Under the pieces are notes generated by a model. The model saw only the letters and a list, made by a program, of their open reading frames with translations. It did not search any database and was not told where the DNA came from. A stretch of DNA of 64,000 nt from an uncultured Litoreibacter sp. (GTDB lineage Bacteria; Pseudomonadota; Alphaproteobacteria; Rhodobacterales; Rhodobacteraceae): contig CANNGL010000002.1 of the NCBI GenBank assembly GCA_947504205.1, positions 682,001-746,000 of the forward strand, written 5' to 3'. Positions 17,294-26,236 of this stretch are shown one piece after another. The position numbers were made by a program, and so were the translations under genes. Position 1 is the first letter of the stretch. Each line of letters begins with the position of its first letter.

Positions 17294-17892
17294 TGTAACA
17301 ACCTTTCTGCCTGCGTCATGTCATCGGGCGTATTTACGTTGAAGAAGGGATCAAACGGTTCTGCTGGAAACTCCGCATAGGCCACACCATGCGGCTCTAC
17401 CCACGCCAAGACCTTCCGTATCCCGCCCTCCAGCGCCGCGCGCAAATCTTCGCGCAGGGCGACGGGCCACAAACCGAAGGTCGGATGACGGTTCATCCCG
17501 CGCTGGGGATCAGGCGTGCTGGCCAAGGCGATCGGCGCCTCTTCGGACGCCATCAGCAGGCGCGCCACAAGATCGGGCGGAAAAAACGGCGTGTCAGCCG
17601 CTGCGGTCACGATATGAGAATGACCGCGTGGTGCTGCCCAATCGAGCCCGGCAAGGACCCCTGCCAAAGGACCTGCATAACCCTCGATAGTGTCGGCGAT
17701 CACTGGCAGTGAGACACCAAACCGCGCGCTATCTCCGTTTGCGTTCAGTGCCAACTCCGCCACCTGCGGCTCTAGTCGGTCACACACACGGCCGAGCAGG
17801 CTCTGACCGCCCAACATCAACAGGCCCTTGTCGCCTCCGCCCATCCGGCGCGACAACCCGCCCGCCAAAATCACCCCTGCTGGCTGTTTCAT
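17290..17892 (-). CDS. mobA: molybdenum cofactor guanylyltransferase MobA
   Basis: MobA transfers GMP from GTP to molybdopterin to make the bis-MGD type cofactor used by DMSO reductase-family enzymes such as formate dehydrogenase. The nucleotidyltransferase signature ILAGGLSRRMGGGDKG is at residues 8-23, and AAADTPFFPPDL supplies the metal-binding Asp. The 200-residue length is normal. It overlaps fdhD upstream and mobB downstream by 4 bp each. Confidence 0.95.
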   Translation of the reverse strand: MKQPAGVILAGGLSRRMGGGDKGLLMLGGQSLLGRVCDRLEPQVAELALNANGDSARFGVSLPVIADTIEGYAGPLAGVLAGLDWAAPRGHSHIVTAAADTPFFPPDLVARLLMASEEAPIALASTPDPQRGMNRHPTFGLWPVALREDLRAALEGGIRKVLAWVEPHGVAYAEFPAEPFDPFFNVNTPDDMTQAERLLQ

Positions 17893-18779
17893 GCGCTGTG
17901 CGATCCTTTGCGCCGCGATTTCGCTGGCTCGTCCGACACAGCGCCTAAATCCGAATCATAAATCAGCCGCCCGTGGCCCGACAGACACATGAAACGTTGC
18001 CCTCGCAATCGCCCGATCAAGGTCAACCCAACCTGCCGCGCGATCTCGACGCCCCAGGCCGTAAAGCCGGAACGAGACGCCAAGGCAGGTATCCCCATCA
18101 AGGCGCATTTTATAACCATCTCAGAGGTCAGCCGTCCGGTTGTGTACATCAGCTTGTCGCCGCCATTGGTATCTTCGGCGACCATCCAGCCTGCAATCTT
18201 GTCGACAGCGTTATGGCGTCCGACATCTTCCATGTAGACCAACGGCTGAGAGCCCTGACACAGAACGGAGCCGTGGATCGCTCCGGCGCTCAGATATAGG
18301 CTCGGCATGCGGTTGATCTGATAGGCCAGGGCATACAAGTCGGACGTTCGCACGTCTAACGCTGGCAGCGTCGTCCCCTCCAGACCCTCCATCATATCGC
18401 CGAAAACCGTGCCCACGGCACAGCCAGAGGTCCGCGTTTTCTTTTTCAGCTTTTCCTCGTGATCCGTCTCAACTGCAGTGCGTACGACGACAACCTCAAG
18501 ATCCTCATCATACTCAACACCGGTGACCTCATCGCTATCCGACAACATGCCCTGATTGCGTAAAAATCCCAGTGCCAGATATTCAGGATAGTCGCCAATG
18601 GTCATGGCCGTCACGATCTCACGGCTGTTGAGATATATGGTCAGCGGGCGCTCTTCCACCACGGCAATATCCTGAGCCACACCCATCTGATCAACGCCCT
18701 GAACAGCCCGCGTCAACCCGGCCCGACCCGGATCAGGCGCAATCAACAGACCTTGATTTGAACAATCACGATTTGCCAT
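17889..18779 (-). CDS. fdhD: formate dehydrogenase accessory sulfurtransferase FdhD
   Basis: FdhD passes sulfur to the molybdenum or tungsten centre of formate dehydrogenase. The 296-residue protein carries VYMEDVGRHNAVDKIAGW and TTGRLTSEMVIKCA, typical of the family. The sulfur-relay loop is RTSGCAVGTVF, so the second Cys of the E. coli CxxC is Gly here. It is the first gene of the fdhD-mobA-mobB-moeA operon. This suggests that the operon serves a bis-MGD formate dehydrogenase encoded elsewhere. Confidence 0.93.
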   Translation of the reverse strand: MANRDCSNQGLLIAPDPGRAGLTRAVQGVDQMGVAQDIAVVEERPLTIYLNSREIVTAMTIGDYPEYLALGFLRNQGMLSDSDEVTGVEYDEDLEVVVVRTAVETDHEEKLKKKTRTSGCAVGTVFGDMMEGLEGTTLPALDVRTSDLYALAYQINRMPSLYLSAGAIHGSVLCQGSQPLVYMEDVGRHNAVDKIAGWMVAEDTNGGDKLMYTTGRLTSEMVIKCALMGIPALASRSGFTAWGVEIARQVGLTLIGRLRGQRFMCLSGHGRLIYDSDLGAVSDEPAKSRRKGSHSA

Positions 18780-18830
18780 TTGATCCCACCCTCCCGCGCA
18801 GGTACCACAAGATGATCTTAAGGATAGCCC

Positions 18831-19529
18831 ATGCCCTCCGCCAGTTCGAAATCTGCCTATGTTCAGGGCCTGAAAGCGGGCCTGCCTTTCGTCATCGTGG
18901 TGATCCCGTTTGCCCTGCTATATGGCGTGGTGGCCATCGAAGCAGGGCTGACCTTGGCACAGGTCATGGGCTTTTCCGCGTTGGTCATCGCGGGCGCTTC
19001 GCAGTTCGCTGCCCTGCAATTCATGCTGGAACATGCGCCGTTGGCGGTGATCATCGGCTCAGCCTTGGCCGTCAACCTGCGCATGGCGATGTATTCGGCT
19101 TCAATCACACCGCATCTGGGGGCTGAACCGCTCTGGAAGCGCATGGTGATCGCCTATTTTCTTGTCGATCAATCCTATGCTTTGGCCCTCAACCGATATG
19201 AGACCACACCGGGAATGAGCGTGCCCGAGAAGACGGCCTATTTCTTCGGCGCCATGACCCCCATCTGCCCACTTTGGTACGTGTTCACATGGGTGGGGGC
19301 CGTTTTGGGGGCGCAGATCCCGGCAGATTACGGGCTGGATTTCATCGTACCCATCGCGTTTCTGGCAATGGTCGCGCCCGCCTTACGCACAAAGGCCCAC
19401 ATCGCGGCTGCCGTCGCCTCCGCCAGTCTGGCGCTTGCTCTGGTTTGGGTCCCGTTCAACCTGGGTCTTCTGATCACTGCGATCATTGCCATGATGATCG
19501 GCGCTGAGATTGAAAGACGCAGCGCATGA
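18831..19529 (+). CDS. azlC: AzlC-type branched-chain amino acid exporter, large subunit
   Basis: This 232-residue integral membrane protein of the AzlC (LIV-E/YgaZ) family is the large half of a two-component exporter for branched-chain or similar amino acids. Characteristic segments are LPFVIVVIPFALLYGVVA, SALVIAGASQFAALQ and AVNLRMAMYSAS. Several hydrophobic helices span the whole length. It overlaps azlD by 4 bp (ATGA). The start is 51 bp from the divergent fdhD start, with AAGGATAG just ahead of the ATG. Confidence 0.93.
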   Translation: MPSASSKSAYVQGLKAGLPFVIVVIPFALLYGVVAIEAGLTLAQVMGFSALVIAGASQFAALQFMLEHAPLAVIIGSALAVNLRMAMYSASITPHLGAEPLWKRMVIAYFLVDQSYALALNRYETTPGMSVPEKTAYFFGAMTPICPLWYVFTWVGAVLGAQIPADYGLDFIVPIAFLAMVAPALRTKAHIAAAVASASLALALVWVPFNLGLLITAIIAMMIGAEIERRSA

Positions 19530-19855
19530 GTTATTCAGACAGCCAGATTTGGACGATCATTATTGTCCTCGGGATTGGTACTTTTCTGATCCGATTTTCC
19601 TTTCTGGGGCTGATCGGAGATCGAAAAATGCCCGACTGGGTGCTGCGCCACCTGCGCTACACACCAGTTGCGATCTTGCCCGGACTTGTTGCGCCGTTGG
19701 TGCTCTGGCCACAAGCCACCGATGGCAATCCCGATCCGGCACGCTTGGCGGCGGCATGCGCGACCATCATCGTGGGATATGTCACCAAGGGGGTCGTGCG
19801 CGCGATGCTGGCAGGCGCTGTGACGCTCTACGCGCTGCAATATCTTCTGGGCTAA
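19526..19855 (+). CDS. azlD: AzlD-type branched-chain amino acid exporter, small subunit
   Basis: This 109-residue protein with four hydrophobic stretches (for example IWTIIIVLGIGTFLIRFSFL and CATIIVGYVTKGVVRAML) is the usual small partner of AzlC. The TFLIRFSF segment near the N terminus is a family feature. Its start overlaps the azlC stop, so the two subunits are made from one message. It converges with the Lrp-family gene, leaving only 7 bp. Confidence 0.91.
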   Translation: MSYSDSQIWTIIIVLGIGTFLIRFSFLGLIGDRKMPDWVLRHLRYTPVAILPGLVAPLVLWPQATDGNPDPARLAAACATIIVGYVTKGVVRAMLAGAVTLYALQYLLG

Positions 19856-19862
19856 ATCCGGC

Positions 19863-20324
19863 TTAAAGCGGCAACGCCGTCGTCTTGAATACCGTGCGCA
19901 GCGCAAAACTCGACTGCATCTGCGCCACGCCCGGCAGACGAGACAAGGACCGGCGATGGATGCGTGCAAAGTCATCCGTATCCTGTGCCACCACCTTCAG
20001 CAGGTAATCCGCCGTCCCGGCCATCAGATGGCATTCCAGGACATCAGGGATAAGCCGCACCTCACGCTCGAAGGCATCCAGAATATCATCGGTTTGGCCT
20101 TTGAGCGTGATTTCGACGAAAACCGTTGTGCGCCTGTCGACCTTGCGCGGGTTCAGCAGCGCGACATAATCGCGAATAATCCCGGATTGCTCCAACCTCT
20201 GGACCCGGCGATGACAGGCCGACTGGGACAGGTTCACCTTGTCGGACAAATCAGCGTTGGAGATTCGTCCAGCCTTCTGCAGAACCCTCAGAATTCTGGC
20301 GTCTGTTTCGTCTATGTCGTCCAT
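19863..20324 (-). CDS. Lrp/AsnC-family transcriptional regulator
   Basis: This is a 153-residue feast/famine regulator. The N-terminal winged HTH runs from TDARILRVLQKAGRISNADL through LSQSACHRRVQRLEQSG. The C-terminal RAM ligand-binding domain includes VFVEITLKGQ and DVLECHLMAGTADYLLKVV. It is divergent from alanine dehydrogenase across 138 bp, an arrangement typical of a local activator of ald (as with AldR) that responds to alanine. The family is certain and the target is inferred from position. Confidence 0.94.
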   Translation of the reverse strand: MDDIDETDARILRVLQKAGRISNADLSDKVNLSQSACHRRVQRLEQSGIIRDYVALLNPRKVDRRTTVFVEITLKGQTDDILDAFEREVRLIPDVLECHLMAGTADYLLKVVAQDTDDFARIHRRSLSRLPGVAQMQSSFALRTVFKTTALPL

Positions 20325-20462
20325 GTCGGTGATTCCTCCCGATATATCTTATCTGAACGCAAGGCTCTTCTAACTTCATGGCAGAAACCGCGCGATATTT
20401 CAAAGCAATTGCATCGTTGACCGGGCAAACTTCGTCACAAGCAAGAGAGGGAGGAGACCATC

Positions 20463-21581
20463 ATGCGCATCGGATGCCCGAAAGAGATCAAGCCACAGGA
20501 ATTTCGCGTCGGCCTGACGCCAAACGCAGCCGGTGAAGCGATCACCCATGGCCACGAGGTCATTGTCGAAACGAACGCTGGTGCAGGATCGGGCTTCGAT
20601 GACGCCGCCTATATCGCAGCAGGTGCGGTGATCTGCGACACCGCGGCTGAGGTCTTTGCGACCGCTGACATGATCGTCAAAGTGAAAGAACCACAAGCCG
20701 CAGAGCGCAAGATGCTGCGCGAGGGTCAGCTGCTCTTCACCTATCTTCACCTCGCCCCAGACCCGGAGCAGACCAAGGACCTGATCGCATCGGGGTGCAC
20801 GGCCATCGCTTATGAAACCGTCACTGACCGCAATGGCGGCCTCCCGCTTCTGGCCCCAATGTCAGAGGTTGCCGGCCGTCTTGCGCCTCAGGTCGGCGCC
20901 TGGACGTTGCAGAAAGCCAATGGTGGGCGCGGCGTTCTGATGGGCGGCGTGCCCGGTGTGGGCCCTGCACGCGTCATGGTGATCGGCGGTGGCGTCGTCG
21001 GCACCCACGCAGCCAAGATTGCCGCTGGTATGGGCGCAGACGTGACTGTTCTCGATCGCTCCCTGCCGCGCATGCGTTATCTCGATGATGTCTTTGGTGG
21101 TCAGTTCAAAACGCAATACGCCTCGGCCGGGAACGTGGCTGAACTGGCCGAGCAAGCCGACATGATCATCGGTGCGGTCCTGATCCCCGGTGCCGCAGCC
21201 CCTAAACTCATTACACGCGCTCAGCTTTCGACCATGAAGCCCGGCGCTGCCCTTGTAGATGTTGCGATCGATCAGGGGGGATGCTTTGAAACCTCTAAAG
21301 CCACAACCCACAAAGACCCGATCTACGAGGTCGACGGCATAATGCATTACTGTGTGGCCAACATGCCCGGCGCAGTGGCCCGCACATCGACCATCGCCCT
21401 TGGCAACGCCACCATGCCCTTCATGCTCGATTTGGCCGATAAAGGCTGGAAACAAGCCTGTCAGGACGATCCGCACCTGCTGGAAGGTCTCAACGTCCAT
21501 GCAGGCAAGCTCACCTATTATGCAGTTGGCAAGGCGCTCGGCATAGATGTCATTTCCCCTCAACTGGCGCTTAAATCCTAG
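20463..21581 (+). CDS. ald: alanine dehydrogenase
   Basis: This enzyme catalyses reversible NAD-dependent deamination of L-alanine to pyruvate and ammonia. The 372 residues match the family. [20 protein letters not shown] is the standard N terminus, VKVKEPQ holds the substrate Lys, and FTYLHLAPD the catalytic His. [20 protein letters not shown] is the NAD-binding loop. A strong GGGAGGAG site precedes the ATG. The divergent Lrp gene is its probable regulator. It likely supports growth on alanine as a nitrogen and carbon source. Confidence 0.97.
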   Translation: MRIGCPKEIKPQEFRVGLTPNAAGEAITHGHEVIVETNAGAGSGFDDAAYIAAGAVICDTAAEVFATADMIVKVKEPQAAERKMLREGQLLFTYLHLAPDPEQTKDLIASGCTAIAYETVTDRNGGLPLLAPMSEVAGRLAPQVGAWTLQKANGGRGVLMGGVPGVGPARVMVIGGGVVGTHAAKIAAGMGADVTVLDRSLPRMRYLDDVFGGQFKTQYASAGNVAELAEQADMIIGAVLIPGAAAPKLITRAQLSTMKPGAALVDVAIDQGGCFETSKATTHKDPIYEVDGIMHYCVANMPGAVARTSTIALGNATMPFMLDLADKGWKQACQDDPHLLEGLNVHAGKLTYYAVGKALGIDVISPQLALKS

Positions 21582-21610
21582 GCGCCAGCAGTCACTCGGT
21601 CAGGTCCCAG

Positions 21611-22105
21611 TCAGGCCCGGCCCTCTTGAACCAGAGCCGAGACATCGAGCGGACTATTGATCATTTCAAGCTGACCGTCCTCGCCGAATGACCATTCGGA
21701 TTGAGGACGGTCGCGGTACAGTTCCAGCCCGTTCCCGTCCGGGTCGTTCAGGTAGACAGCCTCGCTGACCCCGTGATCCGCCGCGCCCGTCAAATTGTAC
21801 CCGGCCCTTTGCACCCTATCGATCACACGACCCAGCGTCTTTCGATCCGGGAACAGGAACGCCACGTGATAAAGCCCCGTATGGCCCTTGGGCGGAGGCG
21901 TGCCGCCCTTGCTTTCCCAAGTGTTCAGACCGAGGTGGTGATGATAGTCATCAAAGGACAGGAAGGCCGCCTGCTCCCCGTACATCAGCACCACCCGCAT
22001 GCCGATCACATCCCGGTAAAACTCAACTGCGCGATCCAGATCGGCGACCATCAGGTGCCCGTGCCCCACATGCGCTCCCGGTATTCCTTCACCCGATTGC
22101 ATCAT
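21611..22105 (-). CDS. VOC-family (glyoxalase/extradiol dioxygenase-like) protein
   Basis: This is a 164-residue protein with two beta-alpha-beta-beta-beta halves of the vicinal-oxygen-chelate fold. Metal-ligand candidates are HVGHGHLMVADLDRAVEFY (His), YHHHLGLNTW, GLYHVAFLFP (His) and GNGLELYRDRP (Glu), the pattern of catechol 2,3-dioxygenase-like proteins. The reaction cannot be assigned. It converges with ald across a 29-bp gap. Confidence 0.85.
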   Translation of the reverse strand: MMQSGEGIPGAHVGHGHLMVADLDRAVEFYRDVIGMRVVLMYGEQAAFLSFDDYHHHLGLNTWESKGGTPPPKGHTGLYHVAFLFPDRKTLGRVIDRVQRAGYNLTGAADHGVSEAVYLNDPDGNGLELYRDRPQSEWSFGEDGQLEMINSPLDVSALVQEGRA

Positions 22106-22203
22106 TCAAAATTCTCCACCATCTGAAACGAGAATGGCGTGAAGGGTAGCCCCATTCCCAACTGCCGCAAATAGATGGTGAGAGCACAGTTTATGTGCGG
22201 GCG

Positions 22204-22233
22204 TAACGCGGCACCCAGAAGGCTGCCGCGTTA
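22204..22233 (-). terminator. hairpin after the FG-GAP repeat gene
   Basis: TAACGCGGCA and TGCCGCGTTA form a perfect 10-bp stem with a 10-nt loop, starting 6 bp past the stop of the large minus-strand gene. No T-run follows. The position and stability suggest a terminator or an mRNA 3'-end stabiliser. Confidence 0.55.
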
Positions 22234-22239
22234 TCGCAG

Positions 22240-25200
22240 TCAGCCCTGACGCATTCGGCAAAGCTGGTTATTGGTCTCGTTGACCTCCGGCACGGCATCA
22301 CCGAAATCGGCCGTGACACAGACCTGACAGTCGGGGTCGAAGCAATTGCCACCCGGCGGTGTCGTAATGGTGATTGTTTGGGTCTGCCCGGGCGCAAGCG
22401 CACCTACGGGTCGGTCCACGACAACCGATTGCGACGGATCAAGCCGGGCGCGCGCTGTACTCATATCTGCAGGGCCATTGCCGATATTCGCAATGATCGC
22501 CCGAACGCGCGTAACACAACTGCCGGTTCCAGTCGGACAACTGACCCGAATGTTGGCCATGTCGATATCGCGCACAACCAGGTCCGCACGGCTTGGTCTG
22601 GGTGGCCGCGACGTGCGATTGCCCGGCACATCAACTACCTGCATCGTGCTCACACCACCCGATGGTGCTGCCGTGTAAACCGCGCGCACATCGACCCTTG
22701 CATTGGTTTGCAACACAAACATGCCATCGATCAGCGGCGCAGGCATCTCACCGTCAAAGATCTCACGCCGCAACAGATCACAATCAACCATGATCACATC
22801 ATCATACCGCAGCACGCCCTCGCCAATCTTGTAGCGCTTGCCCGGGAGAAGTCCGCCCGGAGGCAAAGCCAGCGCAGCTTTGAGATGAAACCGAACATCG
22901 CGATTATGCGGGCTGTGAATGTTGACCGCCGTTGCATAACGACCGGGTACGAACATCAGACTGTCTTCGTCTGTTTGCCGCCCGCAAACCAGCTTGGCGA
23001 CATACTCGAACCCCAAGGGCCGACACCGCGGACTGGTATCATTTGCCGGGCACTCCTGCCGCAGCCGCTCTGCGTCCTCATCGGTAAGTTCAACCGCGGG
23101 GGAGTCAAATTCCGACCCCTCTCCGGCCACCAGAACCTTGTACCGGATGTTGTTCCAGTCATCGGCGCCTTCCAGCGTCTGGCCGGGTGTTGGAGCGGAG
23201 TTTCCGTCGCTGTCGCGGCCACAGCTTCGAATGTTTCTGTCATTCAGATCGACAGCCACCGTGCCTGGGTCGGGAAACGGTGCCGCGCCATCCCAGTCGA
23301 GCGACCCATCGCCTCGGCCAGTCAAGGTCGTGGCACCACCATCAGGGCTCCATTCCGTCTGAAGCGAGCCATCACCGATGCCTGCGCTTTCGTCCAACGC
23401 GCTTTCATCCAACGGATCGAGCGCACTGCGCGAATAGTCCAGAACCGTCGTGCCAGCATCCAGATCATCCAGCCACGAGGTCTGGAAATTATAGGACATC
23501 ACACTGAGGTAGTTGGGCTTGCAGTTGACCCCATCGGTCCCGCCATGACCCAGCGACAGCGTGTGACCCAACTCGTGCATGAAGGTCCCCGCCTGCTCTT
23601 CCAGCGTGCCGACAGTGTGGCCGCTTATAGGGTCGACGCCCCAGCTTCCATTGCCCAGCGTGACAAGGAAGTCACCACCGCCTTTGGCGCGCCCCGAAGA
23701 GCCACCACCATCATAGCCATGCGCATAGAGGGCATAGCGGAACGCCAGATCCTTCGCGGCCAAAAGCGCTGTCGCATTGGGGGCAGAACGCTCCGCGTCG
23801 GTGCCGAACCAATCAGCCTTGAGGTCATCATAACCATCCCAGGTCGTGATATCGTCAATATGTGGCATCTGATCATCCACGATCGGGATAAGATCGATAC
23901 CCATTGAACCGTCAGGATTGCTGACCGGCGCAGCCGCAAAAGCATCGACAACGGCGTCCAGTGCCGCCTGCATCGGCTCATGGTCTTCCATGTAGTCGAT
24001 CTCTACCAGCAGCGTCTTGCGCAGCGGATCAGCACCAAGACTGGCGAGATCGATATCAGGTGTGCCATCGCAATCCGCATCGATCCCTGCACCTTCCCAG
24101 ATATCTGGCAGGGCATCGCCATCGCGGTCAGGAAACTCTGCTATAGCGGCGGAACGTGTCCCGCGCGTGCTGCCCCAGCCCTCACCGCCAGAATGGATCT
24201 GGGCAAAGCCGGACTCCGCATCATCGACAACCGCCCAACGCATATTGGTTCCAGCGTTGCGACCAATAACAATTTCCATCGCGCTATCCGTGTCGAGATT
24301 GCCGACCGCCAAAGCTGACACGCCCCGCGAGCTGCCCCAGCCATTGCCGCCACTTGCTATCTGCGCAAAATCGCCCTCGGCATCGTTATGAACAGCCCAG
24401 CGCATGTTCACGCCGCCATTGCGACCGATCACGATCTCGGCCACGCCATCATTATCGACATCTCCAACCGCAAGCGCGGTTGTGCCCCGCGTGCCACCCC
24501 AGCCATCGCCATCTGAATGAAGCTGCGCAAAACCGGCAGCTGCATCATCATGGATCGCCCAGCGCATATTCACGCCACCGTTGCGACCCACAACAATTTC
24601 ATCAATGCCGTCCTCATCAATATCGCCAACAGCCAGCGCACTGGCCGAGCGTGAATTGCCCCAGCCGTCGCCCGAAGAATGTATCTGCGCAAACCCGGCC
24701 TGAGCATCGTCGCGAACCGCCCAGCGCATGTTTCCACCCGCGTTGCGGCCAATAACGATTTCATCCAGGCCATCGCCATCCACATCACCCACAGCAAGCG
24801 ACGCGATCCCGCGGGATGATCCCCATCCATCGCCATCGCTGAACATCGCAGCGAAACCGGCTTGCGCGTCATCAATCACTTGCCAGCGCATGTTCACGCC
24901 ACCATTCCGACCGATAACGATTTCGTCCAGACCGTCTCCATCCACATCGCCAGTGGCCACCGCCGTGACACCACGACTATTGCCCCATCCATCGCCACCG
25001 GATGTCAGCGTCGCGAAACCCGACTGAACATCATCCAGAACGGTCCAGCGCATATTGCCACCCGCATCACGTCCGATGATCAACTCAGGCCGGCCATCAC
25101 CATCAACGTCGCCCCACGCCATCGCAGAGGCGCTGCGCGAGCTACCCCACCCATCGCCGCCGCTGGCGCGTTGAGCAAAGGCCGTGGGCTCAGCCCCCGT

Positions 25201-25344
25201 GACCGCCCAGCGCATATTCACACCGTCATTTCGGCCTATTGCGATATCGGATCCGCACACGCCTTGCCCGGCACTGGGCAGCGTGGTGATCGCAGTTCCG
25301 ATGATGAAAGAAGGATAGAAAAGAAACCGCTTAAAAAAAGTCAT
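22240..25344 (-). CDS. large secreted FG-GAP-repeat protein with metzincin-like zinc motif and CARDB-like end
   Basis: The 1034-residue protein starts with a signal peptide (FLFYPSFIIGTAITTLPSAG). Seven near-identical 54-residue units follow, each with NMRWAV..DDA, DGWG.SRG and a calcium-loop-like GDVDGDGLDEIVIGR, as in FG-GAP/VCBS propellers. The middle contains FMHELGHTLSLGHGG at about residue 588, the HExxHxxGxxH-type zinc site of metzincin proteases. The last 100 residues look like a CARDB adhesion domain, ending in a VNETNN motif. It is probably an extracellular or surface protease or adhesin. The start at 25344 has GAGGA 5 nt upstream; an ATG at 25362 lacks one. Confidence 0.88.
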   Translation of the reverse strand: MTFFKRFLFYPSFIIGTAITTLPSAGQGVCGSDIAIGRNDGVNMRWAVTGAEPTAFAQRASGGDGWGSSRSASAMAWGDVDGDGRPELIIGRDAGGNMRWTVLDDVQSGFATLTSGGDGWGNSRGVTAVATGDVDGDGLDEIVIGRNGGVNMRWQVIDDAQAGFAAMFSDGDGWGSSRGIASLAVGDVDGDGLDEIVIGRNAGGNMRWAVRDDAQAGFAQIHSSGDGWGNSRSASALAVGDIDEDGIDEIVVGRNGGVNMRWAIHDDAAAGFAQLHSDGDGWGGTRGTTALAVGDVDNDGVAEIVIGRNGGVNMRWAVHNDAEGDFAQIASGGNGWGSSRGVSALAVGNLDTDSAMEIVIGRNAGTNMRWAVVDDAESGFAQIHSGGEGWGSTRGTRSAAIAEFPDRDGDALPDIWEGAGIDADCDGTPDIDLASLGADPLRKTLLVEIDYMEDHEPMQAALDAVVDAFAAAPVSNPDGSMGIDLIPIVDDQMPHIDDITTWDGYDDLKADWFGTDAERSAPNATALLAAKDLAFRYALYAHGYDGGGSSGRAKGGGDFLVTLGNGSWGVDPISGHTVGTLEEQAGTFMHELGHTLSLGHGGTDGVNCKPNYLSVMSYNFQTSWLDDLDAGTTVLDYSRSALDPLDESALDESAGIGDGSLQTEWSPDGGATTLTGRGDGSLDWDGAAPFPDPGTVAVDLNDRNIRSCGRDSDGNSAPTPGQTLEGADDWNNIRYKVLVAGEGSEFDSPAVELTDEDAERLRQECPANDTSPRCRPLGFEYVAKLVCGRQTDEDSLMFVPGRYATAVNIHSPHNRDVRFHLKAALALPPGGLLPGKRYKIGEGVLRYDDVIMVDCDLLRREIFDGEMPAPLIDGMFVLQTNARVDVRAVYTAAPSGGVSTMQVVDVPGNRTSRPPRPSRADLVVRDIDMANIRVSCPTGTGSCVTRVRAIIANIGNGPADMSTARARLDPSQSVVVDRPVGALAPGQTQTITITTPPGGNCFDPDCQVCVTADFGDAVPEVNETNNQLCRMRQG
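24085..25257 (-). repeat. seven 162-bp tandem repeats inside the FG-GAP gene
   Basis: The codons for NMRW recur from 25218 to 24246 with a period of exactly 162 bp, giving seven units encoding 54 residues each. A partial unit lies before the first NMRW and the seventh unit is degenerate at its C-terminal side. Two unit flavours exist, with RNGGVNMRW or RNAGGNMRW. Confidence 0.9.
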
Positions 25345-25656
25345 TACGTCCTCACAAATCACTGGAGTCTAAATAAATATTCAAAATTATTGATCAGCGG
25401 CGCGCACAAAAACCACGCCTGAAAAGTCTTCTAATACGTGTCAGAGTACCACAAATTGCTCGATCAAGATAGAGCTTCAGTGCCGCGGGGCCGCAGCGCC
25501 TCTCAAACGCAAGACAGCGAAATCAGCCAAAATCACCGTCCAGAAATGGCGTTTTTCGCGATATCAGCGGTAGGTTAGGGCCTCCGCCAGAGCGCCACTG
25601 CGGCATGAAAAAAGCCCGCCTGAACCGACGGGCTTTCCGAACGCAAATGAAGCGTC
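25345..25656. other. intergenic stretch between mscL and the FG-GAP gene
   Basis: This 312-bp gap lies between two minus-strand genes. Its upper end holds the mscL terminator. The 80 bp next to the FG-GAP gene are clearly AT-rich (for example TTGAATATTTATTTAG on the minus strand) and probably carry that gene's promoter, but I see no convincing -35/-10 pair. No small ORF with a ribosome site was recognised. Confidence 0.5.
25608..25636 (-). terminator. Rho-independent terminator of mscL
   Basis: On the minus strand AAAGCCCG and CGGGCTTT form an 8-bp stem with a 10-nt loop. The right arm runs into six consecutive T (25613-25608). It lies 21 bp beyond the mscL stop and is one of the clearest intrinsic terminators in the window. 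Confidence 0.85.
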
Positions 25657-26085
25657 TTACTTTTTCAAGGCAGCCAGAATATCGGCCAGCAACTCTTCCT
25701 GAGTTGGGCCCGCGGGCTCTTCCGGTGCCTCCTCTTCTTTGTTCTCTGCGGCTTCTTTCACCTTGTTGACGTAGCGAACCAACATGAACACCACGAAAGC
25801 AATGATCAGGAAGTTGATGATCGCCATGATGAAGGCACCGTAGGCAAACACCGATGCGCCTGCCTCACGCGCAGCTTCCAGCGAAGCACCTTCGGGCACG
25901 TCACCAGCAAGCACTGCATAATTGTTAGTGAAATCCACCCCACCTGACACCAATCCGATGATCGGATTGATCAGATCGCCGACCAGCGACGTTACAATAG
26001 CCGTAAATGCAGCACCGATAATGATACCGACAGCCATGTCCATAACATTGCCCTTGGCAATGAAGTCTTTGAATTCATTTAGCAT
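25657..26085 (-). CDS. mscL: large-conductance mechanosensitive channel MscL
   Basis: MscL forms a pentameric inner-membrane pore that opens under hypo-osmotic shock. The protein of 142 residues has the N-terminal helix [20 protein letters not shown], the first membrane helix with the constriction ([20 protein letters not shown]) and the second ([20 protein letters not shown]). A charged C-terminal bundle follows, with an acidic linker rich in Glu and Pro. AAGGGA precedes ATG 26085; the frame is open upstream, but the family start is clear. It ends at a strong terminator. Confidence 0.96.
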   Translation of the reverse strand: MLNEFKDFIAKGNVMDMAVGIIIGAAFTAIVTSLVGDLINPIIGLVSGGVDFTNNYAVLAGDVPEGASLEAAREAGASVFAYGAFIMAIINFLIIAFVVFMLVRYVNKVKEAAENKEEEAPEEPAGPTQEELLADILAALKK

Positions 26086-26236
26086 TTCTTGTCCCTTTGG
26101 TTTCTTCCCGTGGCGCGCCTTCTTTTTCTCTGTGCGCTCCCGCAGATGTTCTAGCATTTTTGCTCACAGACGCACCTCTTTTTTAATGATTTCAGAGTGC
26201 TAGGTATGGAGAAACCACAGGAAAGGTTCCCCTCAT

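Noticed and set aside
18780-18830. Search for a molybdenum-cofactor riboswitch before fdhD-mobA-mobB-moeA
   Set aside because: The gap is only 51 bp, too short for the structure, and no stems were visible.
22378-23907. 509-residue open frame antisense to the FG-GAP gene
   Set aside because: It overlaps the metzincin/CARDB part of a well-supported gene and shows Arg/His-rich shadow composition with no domain.
24085-25257. Regular repeats that could suggest a CRISPR array
   Set aside because: The period is 162 bp, every unit is coding in one frame, and there are no unique spacers or cas genes.
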